DNA of 64,000 bases from Lachnospiraceae bacterium (GCA_910575275.1 CAJTEE010000007.1:1-64000); one strand, 5' to 3'; positions 43,725-53,134 are shown, counted from the stretch's first letter. The notes: generated by a model from the sequence alone, not told the origin. Made by a program: numbers and translations.

Positions 43725-43785
43725 CAAGACGGCGGCGCCCGTGACCCTGAATCGTCACGGAGCGCCGCCGCCCCGTCTGTTTAAA
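43725..43785. terminator. Large hairpin terminator between convergent M20 genes
   Basis: GACGGCGGCGC-CCGTGAC pairs with GTCACGG-AGCGCCGCCG...CCGTC, a nearly complete stem of more than 16 pairs with a loop of about 8 bases. It lies between two convergent genes and probably stops both. Confidence 0.8.
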
Positions 43786-43788
43786 GCA

Positions 43789-45099
43789 TCAGGAAAGAAT
43801 ATCGTAAATCACGCCGCAGAATATCTTGACCGCATTCGGAAGCACGCTTTCGTCGAAATCGAACCGGCGGTTGTGGCCTGGTGCAGAGGTCTTTGTGAGC
43901 ACGCGCATGAAAGTCGCCTGGCCGCCCTGCTCCTGGACGCGGTTCATCATGTAGGACACGTCCTCGCTGCCTCCGTTCTTGCTGCTGTCCATTTTCGCAA
44001 CCGGAAGCTTCAGATCCTGCTCACAGACCTTCCGGACACGGTCGATGAGAACCGCATCGCTTGTCAGAGAATGGGCGCTTCCCATGAGCTTCAATTCACA
44101 GGTGCAGCCATGCATTTTGGCGGAGGATTCCAGTATGCTTTTCGCATAGTCCTCGACAAATTGGTTGATTTCCGTCGTTTCTCCGCGCAGCTCGATTTCC
44201 ATGCTGGCGGAATCCGCAATGACGTTGCGTCCGCTTCCCGCGATGACTTTGCCGACATTCATCCGGGTCACACCCCCTGAATGGCGCGGGATCGCGTAGA
44301 GGTTTAAGATCGCGGTCGCGACGGCCAGCATGACGTTTTTCCCCTTCTCCGGCGAACCTCCGGCGTGAGCGGAAACACCCTGGAAAAAGGCGTCGTATTT
44401 GGTAGTGGCCAGGGAGCCGTAGCTTCCCGGGATGACGACGGCCGGGTCGTCCTCCGCTTTATCCGTAATGTGGGAGGCCAGGAAATACTGTACGCCGTCC
44501 AGATTGCCGTTGTCCACAATGGCCTTGGCGCCGCGCACGCCCTCCTCGGCCGGCTGGAAGATCAGCTTCACCGTGCCGTGCAGATTCTCCTTCATTCCCA
44601 TGAGGATTTTTGCGACTCCGAGGCCGATCGTGGCATGGCCGTCATGGCCGCAGGCGTGCATGACCCCGTTATGGACCGATGCGAACTGCTCGTGGGTCGG
44701 ACGGTGGCTGTCATTTTCGTCCTCATAGACGCCCAGCGCGTCGATGTCAAAGCGGCATGCCACAGTGGGCCCCTCCCCGCAGCGAAGGATCCCGATGACG
44801 CCTGTCATCCCGCCCTTCATGTAAGGCGCGTATTCCGGGTCCGCGCCCTGCGAGAGCGCCGTCTCATACCGCGCATCGAGCGCTTTCTCATCCGGGACGC
44901 CCATTCTGGATTCCCGCTTGCAGACCTGCTCGCCGACCAGGACCTCATAGCCCATATCAGCCAGCTTACGCGCGATGAGCGAGGAGGTGCGGATCTCCAT
45001 CCAGCCGGCCTCCGCGTATTTGTGAAAATCGCGCCTGGTGGCGGTCAGACGGTCTTTCATTTCGTCGGCCTGTGCCACAATGTACTCATACTGATTCAT
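43789..45099 (-). CDS. M20D amidohydrolase, AbgA-like (aminobenzoyl-glutamate hydrolase subunit A type)
   Basis: A 436-residue di-metal amidase. It follows E. coli AbgA along its length: WRRDFH-like TRRDFHKYAEAGW near the start, SRMGVPDE, HACGHDGH (Cys and His ligands), IFQPAEEG, SAHAGGSPE and the C-terminal PGHNRRFDFDE. AbgA with AbgB cleaves p-aminobenzoyl-glutamate, a folate breakdown product; no separate AbgB gene is seen here, so the substrate may differ. It lies 39 bases after the CapA-like gene and is probably co-transcribed with it. Start behind GGAGG. Confidence 0.87.
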   Translation of the reverse strand: MNQYEYIVAQADEMKDRLTATRRDFHKYAEAGWMEIRTSSLIARKLADMGYEVLVGEQVCKRESRMGVPDEKALDARYETALSQGADPEYAPYMKGGMTGVIGILRCGEGPTVACRFDIDALGVYEDENDSHRPTHEQFASVHNGVMHACGHDGHATIGLGVAKILMGMKENLHGTVKLIFQPAEEGVRGAKAIVDNGNLDGVQYFLASHITDKAEDDPAVVIPGSYGSLATTKYDAFFQGVSAHAGGSPEKGKNVMLAVATAILNLYAIPRHSGGVTRMNVGKVIAGSGRNVIADSASMEIELRGETTEINQFVEDYAKSILESSAKMHGCTCELKLMGSAHSLTSDAVLIDRVRKVCEQDLKLPVAKMDSSKNGGSEDVSYMMNRVQEQGGQATFMRVLTKTSAPGHNRRFDFDESVLPNAVKIFCGVIYDILS

Positions 45100-45138
45100 G
45101 TTTTTGTTCCTCCAATCCCTATAAGTCTTTCCTAATAG

Positions 45139-46446
45139 TTACCCCTGCCCCAGACAGACCACAGCCGTGTCTCCCTCTATGGCAAGCTTTGTTCCAAACG
45201 GAGCAGACAGACCGGCCAGATATTCGAGAACAGACCGATCCCTTGTCAATACAGGGAAGCCGATTCTGCTGCGCGGCTGTCCCATGCCGAGCGAAATCGG
45301 GTACAGCCGTATTTCCGTGATCTTTCCGTCCTCTGCGGTGAATCCTGCCATGACCGAGCGCCATATATTGGGCTGTGTCACATAGCCCCGCGTGCCGTTT
45401 TTGCTGCGGTTGTCCATATATTCGCCAACCCTGGTATCGTACGCCATGGCGGCGTTCTCATAGGCATCCGCCGGCTGCAGCCGCACGGTTTCGGTCTGAA
45501 AGATAAAATTCCCCAGGCTGTAAAAAATCACCTTTCCCTTATACAGCTCAATCCCGCGCAGCTCATGGGGCCCATGTCCCAGTATAGCATCCGCGCCGGC
45601 GTCGATGCAAGCATAACAGAACATTTTATAAAATTCGGCCGGCTCCGTGATGTCCTCCTGAAAGCCCTCGTGGGAGTGGATGCTGACCAGGACATAATCC
45701 GCCTGTCTGCGGGCCTCCCGGATGACGGACGTGATGCGGTCCACATCGCGCTTTATTGGCTCTGTGCGCAGCTCGTTGACGGAATCACATGTAAAGCTCA
45801 TATCATCGAAGCGCAGCCTGTTTTCAGGGAGCGGCTGCGAATACCCGTTTCGGATAGAGCGTTCCTTGATGGCGTTCATGTGGGTCTCGTCCGCGATCCG
45901 TTTCAATATGTTGAAGTAGTGCGGCTCGACATGATAGGTTTTGGTAAAACGCAGGGGATTCAGCCCCGGGCGACCCTTGACCGTGGGCCCCTGGCTCCCC
46001 GCGGCGCCGGACTCATGAAAGGAGGAGCTTACGCCGATCATAGCGATGCGCGCATTCCCGGTCTCTAAATAGGCCGGCTCCGAAGCGTCGTGAAGATTTC
46101 TGCCAGTTCCCGCATAGAGCATATCCCGTTTCTTTAAATTTTGAATGGTCGCCATCACGCCGCCATGGCTGTAATCGCAGGAGTGATTGTTGGCCGTATT
46201 ATAAAGATTAAACCCGAATTTTTTCAGGTCGTCGAGGATTTCCGGCTCCGCCATTGCCCAGGTCCCGCCGGAGAAGGCCGCCGGAAAGCCCTCCTGATTG
46301 TGTATGGTGATTTCGAGATTGTTAAAACGGACATCATGCGCCGCGATCAGAGCTTTCAGATCGTCAAAACCCTCATAGCCGCATTCCGGCAGCCTTCTGG
46401 TCATGAAGGAATCCCCGGTTGCGATAAAAGTTGTCTTATTTCCCAT
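45139..46446 (-). CDS. CapA-family metallophosphatase-like protein
   Basis: A 435-residue member of the CapA/PgsA poly-gamma-glutamate family with the metallophosphatase-like fold. Motifs are TGDSFMTRR at residues 10-18, FNNLEITIH, NTANNHSCDYSHGG, then SIHSHEGFQ and GHGPHELRGIE followed by SLGNF. CapA proteins are linked to poly-gamma-glutamate export, but many cytosolic homologues have unknown hydrolase roles. This one has no signal peptide or membrane anchor, so a cytosolic enzyme is more likely than a capsule exporter. It precedes the AbgA-like gene in the same operon. Ribosome site GGAGGAACGACAA. Confidence 0.87.
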   Translation of the reverse strand: MGNKTTFIATGDSFMTRRLPECGYEGFDDLKALIAAHDVRFNNLEITIHNQEGFPAAFSGGTWAMAEPEILDDLKKFGFNLYNTANNHSCDYSHGGVMATIQNLKKRDMLYAGTGRNLHDASEPAYLETGNARIAMIGVSSSFHESGAAGSQGPTVKGRPGLNPLRFTKTYHVEPHYFNILKRIADETHMNAIKERSIRNGYSQPLPENRLRFDDMSFTCDSVNELRTEPIKRDVDRITSVIREARRQADYVLVSIHSHEGFQEDITEPAEFYKMFCYACIDAGADAILGHGPHELRGIELYKGKVIFYSLGNFIFQTETVRLQPADAYENAAMAYDTRVGEYMDNRSKNGTRGYVTQPNIWRSVMAGFTAEDGKITEIRLYPISLGMGQPRSRIGFPVLTRDRSVLEYLAGLSAPFGTKLAIEGDTAVVCLGQG

Positions 46447-46934
46447 TTGTCGTTCCTCCTGATTTTGTCATGGACAGATTAAAAGGGGCCCCGACCCTGC
46501 AATCTAAGATTCGTACACCATTATACACTTGACAGACTGTTTATGGGTAATCTGTAATTTTAATGACGGTTATTTAAAAATATTGTATAAATTATATAAA
46601 AACAACAAACAGGAAAGGAGTTTCGGTTTTTCTGGCGAATTGAATCTTCCGGTGTCTAAAAATCGAATCCTGGTATCGTCGAGGGCTGCCAACTATGAGC
46701 TGCTTGGCCGGCCCCGCCTATTACATAACGGCTGCTCCTCGTTTGACCGAACCGGAGCTGTAAGCATTACCCTGCCGCGAAATCGCTGCCGTCAGCAGGC
46801 GGCGGGATTGACGGAATGAAAAATGAGTCTCATCATCTGATGCCTCCGGCGAATGAGCTCGTCGAAACATTCGGCAGCTATTTTGACCGAGAGTGCACTG
46901 CCATTAAAAAAATTAATGGCTATAAGGAAAATTC
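46447..46934. other. Gene-poor interval with an orphan promoter
   Basis: The capA-like gene's minus-strand promoter should lie here; TATAAT occurs on the minus strand at 46520-46525. On the plus strand TTGACA (46529-46534), 18 bases and TGTAAT (46553-46558) make a good promoter, followed near 46613 by a GGAAAGGAG ribosome site with no proper start codon. Two short open frames to 47121 resemble no family that I know, and I do not call them genes. A deleted gene is likely. Confidence 0.4.
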
Positions 46935-46972
46935 AAACGCCGCAGACGGAAAGATTTTTGTCTGCGGCGTTT
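46935..46972 (-). terminator. Terminator of the DUF3829-like lipoprotein gene
   Basis: AAACGCCGCAGAC (46935-46947) and GTCTGCGGCGTTT (46960-46972) form a perfect 13-bp stem with a 12-base loop. It lies 25 bases after the lipoprotein stop on the minus strand, with a T-rich TTTGAATTTT end. Confidence 0.8.
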
Positions 46973-46996
46973 CGTGTGGATGGAATTATAGAAGAT

Positions 46997-48031
46997 CTAT
47001 TCTGCAAATACCGTATTATACTGTTCGATGCATTTGGAGAGTACTTCCTGGATGTGGATCAGGCCGCCTAAGTATTCGCTGCCGGGGTCCGGGATCGGAG
47101 TCTGGCTCTCTACCTGCCTGATCATCCATTCCACAGACTGTACGAGGCTGTCCGGAAGTCCGTACATCGGCGAGGAATTGGCGAGAGATTCCTTCATGAG
47201 TTGATTATTGTCGCTCGTGGCCTCGTTAAAGGCGGCGACCGTATTGACCAGCTCGTCATACAAAGGACGGATATTCGTGAGATCGAGCTCGATGATGTTT
47301 GCGTCATTGACGCCCTGTCTGTAGCACTCGTCAAGGAGCTGATTGGTGACGGTGATCATGTGGCTGGCATTATATGTGATGGTCTTTCCCTCGTCAAGAA
47401 GCTTCTGCTCACTGATCTTAACCCTCTCGTTGCCGATGATCGTGATCTGATCCATGTACTGGTAGGCGAGCTCCTCGAAGGCGGCGGCATTCGCCTGGAC
47501 TAAAGCGTGGAATTCTTTCGCCTTGGCGTATTGGTTGTCGGCAAAATCATAGCAGCTATAGATGCTGTCGAAGGTGTCCATCAGGGTCCGCATGGGCTCC
47601 GCGATCTGAAGTGTCAGGTCGTCTAACGTCTCGTAGGCGGGTTCCATGGAGGCGACGGCAAGGGCGTCGTCAATGATGTCGCTGTTGAAGGGCGAGATAT
47701 CGAATTTATACGAATAGCCGCTGTCCGGGACAAGGGCAAACTCCTCCGCATTTTCCACAACGATATAGTAGCTGTAGAGACTGTCAAGCACCTCGACCAT
47801 GTAGTTGTTGAGCTGTACATAGATGTTGTATTTGACGAGATCCATCGTCTCTGTGTCGAGGGTTTCCTCCTCGGTTTCGGGTTCTGTGGTGGTCGCGGGT
47901 TCGGTGGCGGCGGTGGTCATGGCCTCGATGCTGCTTCCGGAGCTCTCAGCTTTTTTGGAGCATCCGCTTGCGGCAAGGACTGCTGCTGTTGCAAGGAACG
48001 CAAGCAGCCTGGTTAACATGTGACGTTTCAT
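46997..48031 (-). CDS. DUF3829-like exported lipoprotein
   Basis: A 344-residue lipoprotein. Signal peptide with lipobox LAASGC (Cys24), then an acidic Thr/Glu linker (EPATTTEPETEEETLDTE), then an all-helical domain beginning LVKYNIYVQLNNYMVEVLDS. This resembles the DUF3829/YiiG family, whose function is not known. It is a single gene on the minus strand, divergent from the ABC exporter operon, with its own strong terminator. The family assignment is moderate, while the lipoprotein call is firm. Confidence 0.65.
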   Translation of the reverse strand: MKRHMLTRLLAFLATAAVLAASGCSKKAESSGSSIEAMTTAATEPATTTEPETEEETLDTETMDLVKYNIYVQLNNYMVEVLDSLYSYYIVVENAEEFALVPDSGYSYKFDISPFNSDIIDDALAVASMEPAYETLDDLTLQIAEPMRTLMDTFDSIYSCYDFADNQYAKAKEFHALVQANAAAFEELAYQYMDQITIIGNERVKISEQKLLDEGKTITYNASHMITVTNQLLDECYRQGVNDANIIELDLTNIRPLYDELVNTVAAFNEATSDNNQLMKESLANSSPMYGLPDSLVQSVEWMIRQVESQTPIPDPGSEYLGGLIHIQEVLSKCIEQYNTVFAE

Positions 48032-48197
48032 TTGAATGATTCCCCTTTCTCTTTTTCAGATATGTTTATACAAGAAGTATAGCACAACCGGATGAAAAAG
48101 TACATAAATTTGCCGTTTCTCATTGGTGAATGAGTGAGTAACCGTTCAGCCTATGGCTTCTCTGTTACCCCGGCGCACCTTTGGATAAACAAGGTGA

Positions 48198-48226
48198 TTG
48201 AAATCGGCCTGGAACTGTGTTACACT
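48198..48226 (+). promoter_or_regulatory. SigA-type promoter of the zinc-ribbon ABC exporter operon
   Basis: TTGAAA at 48198-48203, 17 bases, TACACT at 48221-48226, about 48 bases before the ATPase gene start. Confidence 0.6.
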
Positions 48227-48273
48227 ATATAGAAATGCTCAAAAAGAAACGGGAAGGATACAGAGGTGGTAGG

Positions 48274-48948
48274 ATGTTGGAGGTATCAGACGTCTGTAGG
48301 TCCTATGGAAAGACAAACGTCTTGAAGGGGATCACGTTTTCTGCAGGGCCCGGGGAGTGCGTGGGGATCGTAGGCGGCAACGGCTGCGGGAAGACCACAC
48401 TTTTGTCGATCCTGGCGGGGGCCATGCGGGCGGACGCGGGAAGCATCGTCATAAACGGACGGGAGGCGGCAGGCCATCCGAAGGTGTTTGCGGAGGAGAC
48501 GGCCTATGTGCCACAGGAGAATCCTCTTATGGAGGAGCTATCCGTGTGGGATAACCTGCTTTTGTGGTATCGCGGCGGCAAAAAAAGCATGGAGAAGGAC
48601 TTACAGGACGGGCCGGCTGCCATGCTGGGGATTCCCGGGATGTTGAAAAAACGGGCCGGAACCCTGTCGGGCGGTATGAAAAAGCGTCTGAGCATCGCCT
48701 GTGCGCTCTCCGGACACGCGCCTGTGCTGATCCTCGACGAGCCGGGGGCGGCGCTGGATCTGGAATGTAAGGAGGAGATACAAAAATATCTGCTCGCATA
48801 CATGGCGCAGGGCGGGACGGTGCTCCTTACATCCCATGAGCTCGCGGAGCTTGCACTTTGTACGCAGATGCATGTGCTCAAAGGCGGAAAATTGGAAAAG
48901 ATCAAAACCGGGCTCTCAGCGAGGGAGCTGGTTTTGCAGTTTGAATGA
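48274..48948 (+). CDS. ABC transporter ATPase (exporter type)
   Basis: A 224-residue ATP-binding subunit. Walker A GGNGCGKTT, Q-loop VPQENPLMEELSV, signature LSGGMKKRL, Walker B VLILDEP and switch His in TSHELAE are all visible. This short form without a C-terminal extension is typical of ABC-2 exporters and CcmA-like ATPases. Start ATG at 48274 behind GAGGTGG. It heads a four-gene operon with a zinc-ribbon membrane protein and two ABC-2-like permeases, and is the only ATPase there. Confidence 0.9.
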   Translation: MLEVSDVCRSYGKTNVLKGITFSAGPGECVGIVGGNGCGKTTLLSILAGAMRADAGSIVINGREAAGHPKVFAEETAYVPQENPLMEELSVWDNLLLWYRGGKKSMEKDLQDGPAAMLGIPGMLKKRAGTLSGGMKKRLSIACALSGHAPVLILDEPGAALDLECKEEIQKYLLAYMAQGGTVLLTSHELAELALCTQMHVLKGGKLEKIKTGLSARELVLQFE

Positions 48949-48973
48949 CTACATGTAAAGAGGAGGAGACAAG

Positions 48974-50836
48974 ATGAGATGTGAAAAATGCGGCAGCGAG
49001 ATGTCGGAGAATACGAAGTTCTGTACGGAATGCGGCGCGTCCATGTCGGAAGGGAACACGCCAAAAGAACTCTTGGCCCGGGAAGCCGAGACAGCGAATG
49101 CGGCAGGAGAAGCAGCCATGGAAGAAACGGCTGTGGAAGAAGCCACGGTTCCGGCTGCGGCCACTGTGGCTTCGGGAGAAAGTACATCCACAGAGCCTGA
49201 AAAAAAGCCGGGCTTTGGGGGCAAAAAGCTTCTTGTGGCGGCAGCCGTCCTGCTCGCCTTGGCAGCGGCAGTCTTTGCTGCATCCGGAATGTTCCGCAAA
49301 AGGGATCCGAAGGAGGTCGTGATCGCCGCCTTTAAGAGCCTGGGAGACGAGGAGGAGAAGCGTCCGTTTGAGGAGCTTTTCGGTGTCGCAGAGCTCTCCG
49401 AAAATATGGGAAAGACAAATACTGAGAGCGGCCTTACCTTGACGCTTCAGTCCTGCAGCGAGCCGGGTGTCCAGGATTACGCCGGGAGCGGCTTTCGGAT
49501 TGCGGGCCACAACGATGTGAAAAACAAGAAAACAGACGCCAACATGGGCGTGATCTACGGCGGCATGGATCTGCTTAATCTGGATATCTATTACGGCGAC
49601 GAGCTTATGATGATGAAGCTTCCCGAGCTTTCCGGGCGCGTGTTTACCATTGACCTAGGGCCGGGGCTCGAGAGCCGGCTGGCAGATTCTCCTACGGTCG
49701 GACCGCTTCTGGCGGAGTACGGGATCGGAGCAGAGGAGCTGGCGGCATATGCAGACTTTTTAAAGGAGCAGACGGAGCGGCAGCTTTCCAAGGAGACGGC
49801 CTCTTTTGATCTGGAGGCGCTTTGGAAGCGTTATGAGGAAGGAAGCCGGGCGCAGGAGGATTTTAAGGCGGCGCTGACCGTTGAGGGGGCGGATAAGGCA
49901 ACGTATACGATAGATGGGAAGGAGCAGAGCTGTCAGGGGTATACGGTGTTTGTCAGCAAGGATGCAATGATCGCTTTTTTGAGGAGCTCAGCGGATTTCT
50001 TCCTTCAGGACGAAACGCTGCGGGAGGATTTTTTGAACCAGCTAAGACTCACGACGGAGATGACGAGCCTGTTTGCCGTATCCTACAGCGGGCCTGTGCC
50101 GACAGCCGAGGAAATGGTAGAAGATGGCTACGAGGAGGCGAAAAAGGGCGTTGACGAGATGATCTCCTATCTGGAAAAGGCGCTGAACGACGTGGAGCTT
50201 GTGGTGTATGTGGACAATAAGGAGCGCATGGTGGCGCTCTCTGGGAAGACCTCTCTGACTCCTGTCTATGGCAACGGAGAGGAGAACAGGCCTCAGATCA
50301 CGGCGGATTTTCGGGCGGTCTTTGAGGGCGGCGCCTATCTGACGCAGAACATGACAGCCGAGCTGACGCTTACGGATGGGAAGGATCCGTTGAAGTTCAC
50401 CTTTTTGAAGCAGGGGACATATGACAAAAAGCGGCTGACCTGTGATTTTTCCTTTGACATAGAGGCGGATTCGGAAGTCTTCCATACGGCTTATACCGGG
50501 ACGTATGACAGTGACGGAAACGCCTATCATGTGAGTATGGACGCGGGAATGAACGGGGATGAGCTGTTTAACGTATCCTCAAACGGGCTCATTGAGGCAA
50601 AAAAGGGAAGCAGCTTTACGGTTACGGTCGATGCCCTGTCCTTTGAAGCAGGGGGAGATTCTCTGACATTGGGCGGTGAATTCTATGTCAGGCCGCTTTC
50701 CGGGACAATCGAGCCGCCCGAGGGAGAGCAGTTTGATGTGCTCGCAGCAACGGAGGCAAACTGGAAAATGCTGATGATGGAGATCGGCATGGGTGTGCTC
50801 GGATTGATGAACAAGCTGGGGATTTCAGGAGTATAA
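48974..50836 (+). CDS. Zinc-ribbon, single-span membrane protein with large outer domain
   Basis: A 620-residue protein. A zinc ribbon at residues 3-20 (CEKCGSEMSENTKFCTECG) stays inside, an Ala/Glu/Thr-rich linker reaches about residue 80, one membrane span covers about 84-105 (LLVAAAVLLALAAAVFAASG), and about 510 residues lie outside. The outer part is a mixed alpha/beta region of unknown family. The order zinc ribbon, span, large outer domain recalls YvbJ and TcaA of other Firmicutes, but only in form. Its place between the ATPase and the permease genes suggests an accessory or sensing part of the exporter. Ribosome site AGAGGAGG. Confidence 0.78.
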   Translation: MRCEKCGSEMSENTKFCTECGASMSEGNTPKELLAREAETANAAGEAAMEETAVEEATVPAAATVASGESTSTEPEKKPGFGGKKLLVAAAVLLALAAAVFAASGMFRKRDPKEVVIAAFKSLGDEEEKRPFEELFGVAELSENMGKTNTESGLTLTLQSCSEPGVQDYAGSGFRIAGHNDVKNKKTDANMGVIYGGMDLLNLDIYYGDELMMMKLPELSGRVFTIDLGPGLESRLADSPTVGPLLAEYGIGAEELAAYADFLKEQTERQLSKETASFDLEALWKRYEEGSRAQEDFKAALTVEGADKATYTIDGKEQSCQGYTVFVSKDAMIAFLRSSADFFLQDETLREDFLNQLRLTTEMTSLFAVSYSGPVPTAEEMVEDGYEEAKKGVDEMISYLEKALNDVELVVYVDNKERMVALSGKTSLTPVYGNGEENRPQITADFRAVFEGGAYLTQNMTAELTLTDGKDPLKFTFLKQGTYDKKRLTCDFSFDIEADSEVFHTAYTGTYDSDGNAYHVSMDAGMNGDELFNVSSNGLIEAKKGSSFTVTVDALSFEAGGDSLTLGGEFYVRPLSGTIEPPEGEQFDVLAATEANWKMLMMEIGMGVLGLMNKLGISGV

Positions 50837-50855
50837 ATTATAAGAAGGGGAAGCC

Positions 50856-52043
50856 ATGGGTGCAAGAGTGACCTATTTAAAATTGGAGCTCAAACGGGCT
50901 TTTTTACGGCTCCCCCAGATGCTTTTGGGGGCGGCCGCACTCGTTGCTTTTATGGGGGCGGCCGTCCTTTTGGCATCTGGCGCCTTGTACGGCTCGCAGG
51001 CGGCGGGGCGGATCGCAGTGGGCGTGCTGCTTCCCGAACGGGATGCCGTGGCCCGGCAGGCTGTGTCCATGATCAGCTCGTTAGAAAGCGTGAAAAGTCT
51101 TTGTGATTTTTCCTATCCGGAGCGAGATGAGGCCATGGAAGCGTTGGAGCAGGGAGAGCTTTACGCGGTCCTGGAGGTTCCGGACGGCTTTGTGGAGGAC
51201 ATCATAAACGGGACCAATACACCAGTCCGCATTTATTTTAAAGGGAAGGAGTCCGTAGAGAGTCAGATCTTCAAGGAGCTTTCCGAGGCGGGGGCTGCGA
51301 CCCTGGGCGCGAGCCAGGCCGGGATTTACGCGGGGGACGAGCTTCTCGTTTCGCTGGGCATTTCGGAACGGATTCCGCTGCTTGAGGAGGATTTAAATCG
51401 CATCTTTCTGCGCTACAGCCTGCCCCGCATGGATTACTTCCGAAAACATGTGGTAAGCGCCGCGGGTGACGTGGAAACACCTGTGTTCTACGGCATCAGC
51501 ATGGCGGTCCTGTTTCTGCTGTTCGGTGCGATCCCTGTATCGGGATATCTCATGCCGCCCGAAAGGGTCATGCAGCAGAAGCTGTCCCTCCTGGGAGTCG
51601 GCCCCGTAATGATGCTGGCGGCCCGCTGCATCGGGCTTACGCTGCTTCTTTTTGCAGTGGCGTTTCCGGTCTGTGTGGCGGCCGGCTGTTTTGGGCTGCT
51701 TTCACAGAGCTTTCTGTCCGCAGGGACCCTTCTTTTCGTCTGCATGGGTGCATCCTGCTTTGTCGTGTTTGTCTATCAGGCTGCAGGCAGCCTGTTAGGC
51801 GGTGTGATGCTGCTGTTTTTGGCGGTCACGGCCATGCATTTTGGGTCAGGAGGATTCCTTCCGCTCGTGTTCCTGCCCCGGGCGTTCAGGACCCTGGCGC
51901 CGTTTCTTCCGTCGCATATTCTGATGGAGGGTATGAAAATGATCGTGACGGAAAGCTTTGAGCCGCTTGTCTTTGGAAAGCTTCTGGCGCTTGCCGCCTG
52001 TGGGTTTGCAGCAGGGCTTTTGGCGGAGAGGAGGACGCGATGA
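50856..52043 (+). CDS. ABC-2-type exporter permease, first subunit
   Basis: A 395-residue membrane protein with an N-terminal span at about residues 22-45, an outer domain of about 165 residues (including FSYPERDEAMEALEQGELYA and DGFVEDIINGTN), then about five spans to the C-terminus. This is the ABC-2 (YhaP/NatB-like) layout: anchor, outer domain, membrane bundle. It ends overlapping the second permease gene by four bases. The two differ in sequence but share the layout, so they probably form a heterodimer driven by the upstream ATPase. The cargo is unknown. Confidence 0.82.
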   Translation: MGARVTYLKLELKRAFLRLPQMLLGAAALVAFMGAAVLLASGALYGSQAAGRIAVGVLLPERDAVARQAVSMISSLESVKSLCDFSYPERDEAMEALEQGELYAVLEVPDGFVEDIINGTNTPVRIYFKGKESVESQIFKELSEAGAATLGASQAGIYAGDELLVSLGISERIPLLEEDLNRIFLRYSLPRMDYFRKHVVSAAGDVETPVFYGISMAVLFLLFGAIPVSGYLMPPERVMQQKLSLLGVGPVMMLAARCIGLTLLLFAVAFPVCVAAGCFGLLSQSFLSAGTLLFVCMGASCFVVFVYQAAGSLLGGVMLLFLAVTAMHFGSGGFLPLVFLPRAFRTLAPFLPSHILMEGMKMIVTESFEPLVFGKLLALAACGFAAGLLAERRTR

Positions 52044-53134
52044 TACGGGTGATCTGGTGGTTTTTTCTTTCTGCAAAGCGCTACTGCAGGCGTCCGGCCT
52101 TTTTGGCGGTCCTGCTTGTTCTTCCGGTGCTCGCCTGGCTGACGGCGGGGAGGGGGAAAGGAGACGAGGAAGGAATCCGCATCGCGGTTTGTGCGGAGGG
52201 AGAGGGAAACGAGCTGGGAAAACGGCTCGCAGAATCTCTTGTGGACCGGGAGCGAGCGGGTATGTTTTCCTTTTATATGTGTGAAAATGAGGAGCGCCTG
52301 AAGGACGATGTGGCGGCCAGGCGCGCCGAGTGCGGATATGTGATCCGGGATGGGCTGGAGGAAAGGCTGGATGCAGGGGATAGTAAGCGGGTGATCGGCG
52401 TATATGCTGCGCCCTCGACGGTGACGGCGGAGCTGTCCACAGAGACGGTTTTTGCAGAACTCATTCGGCTTTATGACAGAAGACTTTTGCTGGCGTATGT
52501 GGAGAGCGGTGCGGCGTTTGAGGGCCTTTCCGATGCAGATGGCACCAAGGATGAGGCGGTGCGCCGGGCCGGGGAGCTTTATGACCGGTGGCTGACGGAG
52601 GGCGGCGTGTTTCATTTTGAATATTTGTATGGAGGTGTGGCTGGAGAGAGCAGCGGGAGTGGAGAGGAAGAAGGAAGTATTTCAGGGCATATCTTTCCGG
52701 TACGGGGGTTTTCGGCCGTCCTCATTTTTATCACGGGGCTTTATGGGGCTGTGACGTTGTGTGACGACGAGAAAAGAGGGCTCTTTCTTCGCCTGGAATA
52801 TGCCTTCCGTGCTCCCTGCCGTCTGGCTTCTTTGGCAGCCCCTGTGGGGCTTGTGGGTGCTTCGGGGCTTTTGGCGTTTGTTTTGGGCGGCATTTTTTCA
52901 AATGCTTTTAGGGAGATCAGTCTGCTTGTTCTCTATATGGCGCTTGTAGTTGTCATGGCATGGCTTTTGAAAATACTTGTCAAAAATCCGAAGACGATTT
53001 GCTGCCTGATTCCGTTTTTTCTGATTGGAAGCCTGATTTTTTGCCCGGTTTTTCTTGACATCACGGCATTCGTGCCGGGGATTTCAATTGTTGGGAGGAT
53101 GTTTCTTCCTTATTATTATCTGCGCTGGTTTTAA
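52040..53134 (+). CDS. ABC-2-type exporter permease, second subunit
   Basis: A 364-residue membrane protein: one N-terminal span (AFLAVLLVLPVLAWL), an outer domain of about 190 residues with a Ser/Gly/Glu stretch (GESSGSGEEEGS), then about five spans (SAVLIFITGLYGAV onward). The same plan as its upstream neighbour indicates a paired permease. It starts within the ATGATAC overlap with the first permease. No strong terminator follows: GGGGCC (53142-53147) and GGCCCC (53157-53162) make a short stem without T residues. Confidence 0.8.
   Translation: MIRVIWWFFLSAKRYCRRPAFLAVLLVLPVLAWLTAGRGKGDEEGIRIAVCAEGEGNELGKRLAESLVDRERAGMFSFYMCENEERLKDDVAARRAECGYVIRDGLEERLDAGDSKRVIGVYAAPSTVTAELSTETVFAELIRLYDRRLLLAYVESGAAFEGLSDADGTKDEAVRRAGELYDRWLTEGGVFHFEYLYGGVAGESSGSGEEEGSISGHIFPVRGFSAVLIFITGLYGAVTLCDDEKRGLFLRLEYAFRAPCRLASLAAPVGLVGASGLLAFVLGGIFSNAFREISLLVLYMALVVVMAWLLKILVKNPKTICCLIPFFLIGSLIFCPVFLDITAFVPGISIVGRMFLPYYYLRWF

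Noticed and set aside
46529-47121. Two short plus-strand open frames after the CapA-like gene
   Set aside because: No proper start, no known family, and the second runs across the terminator hairpin and into the opposite lipoprotein gene.
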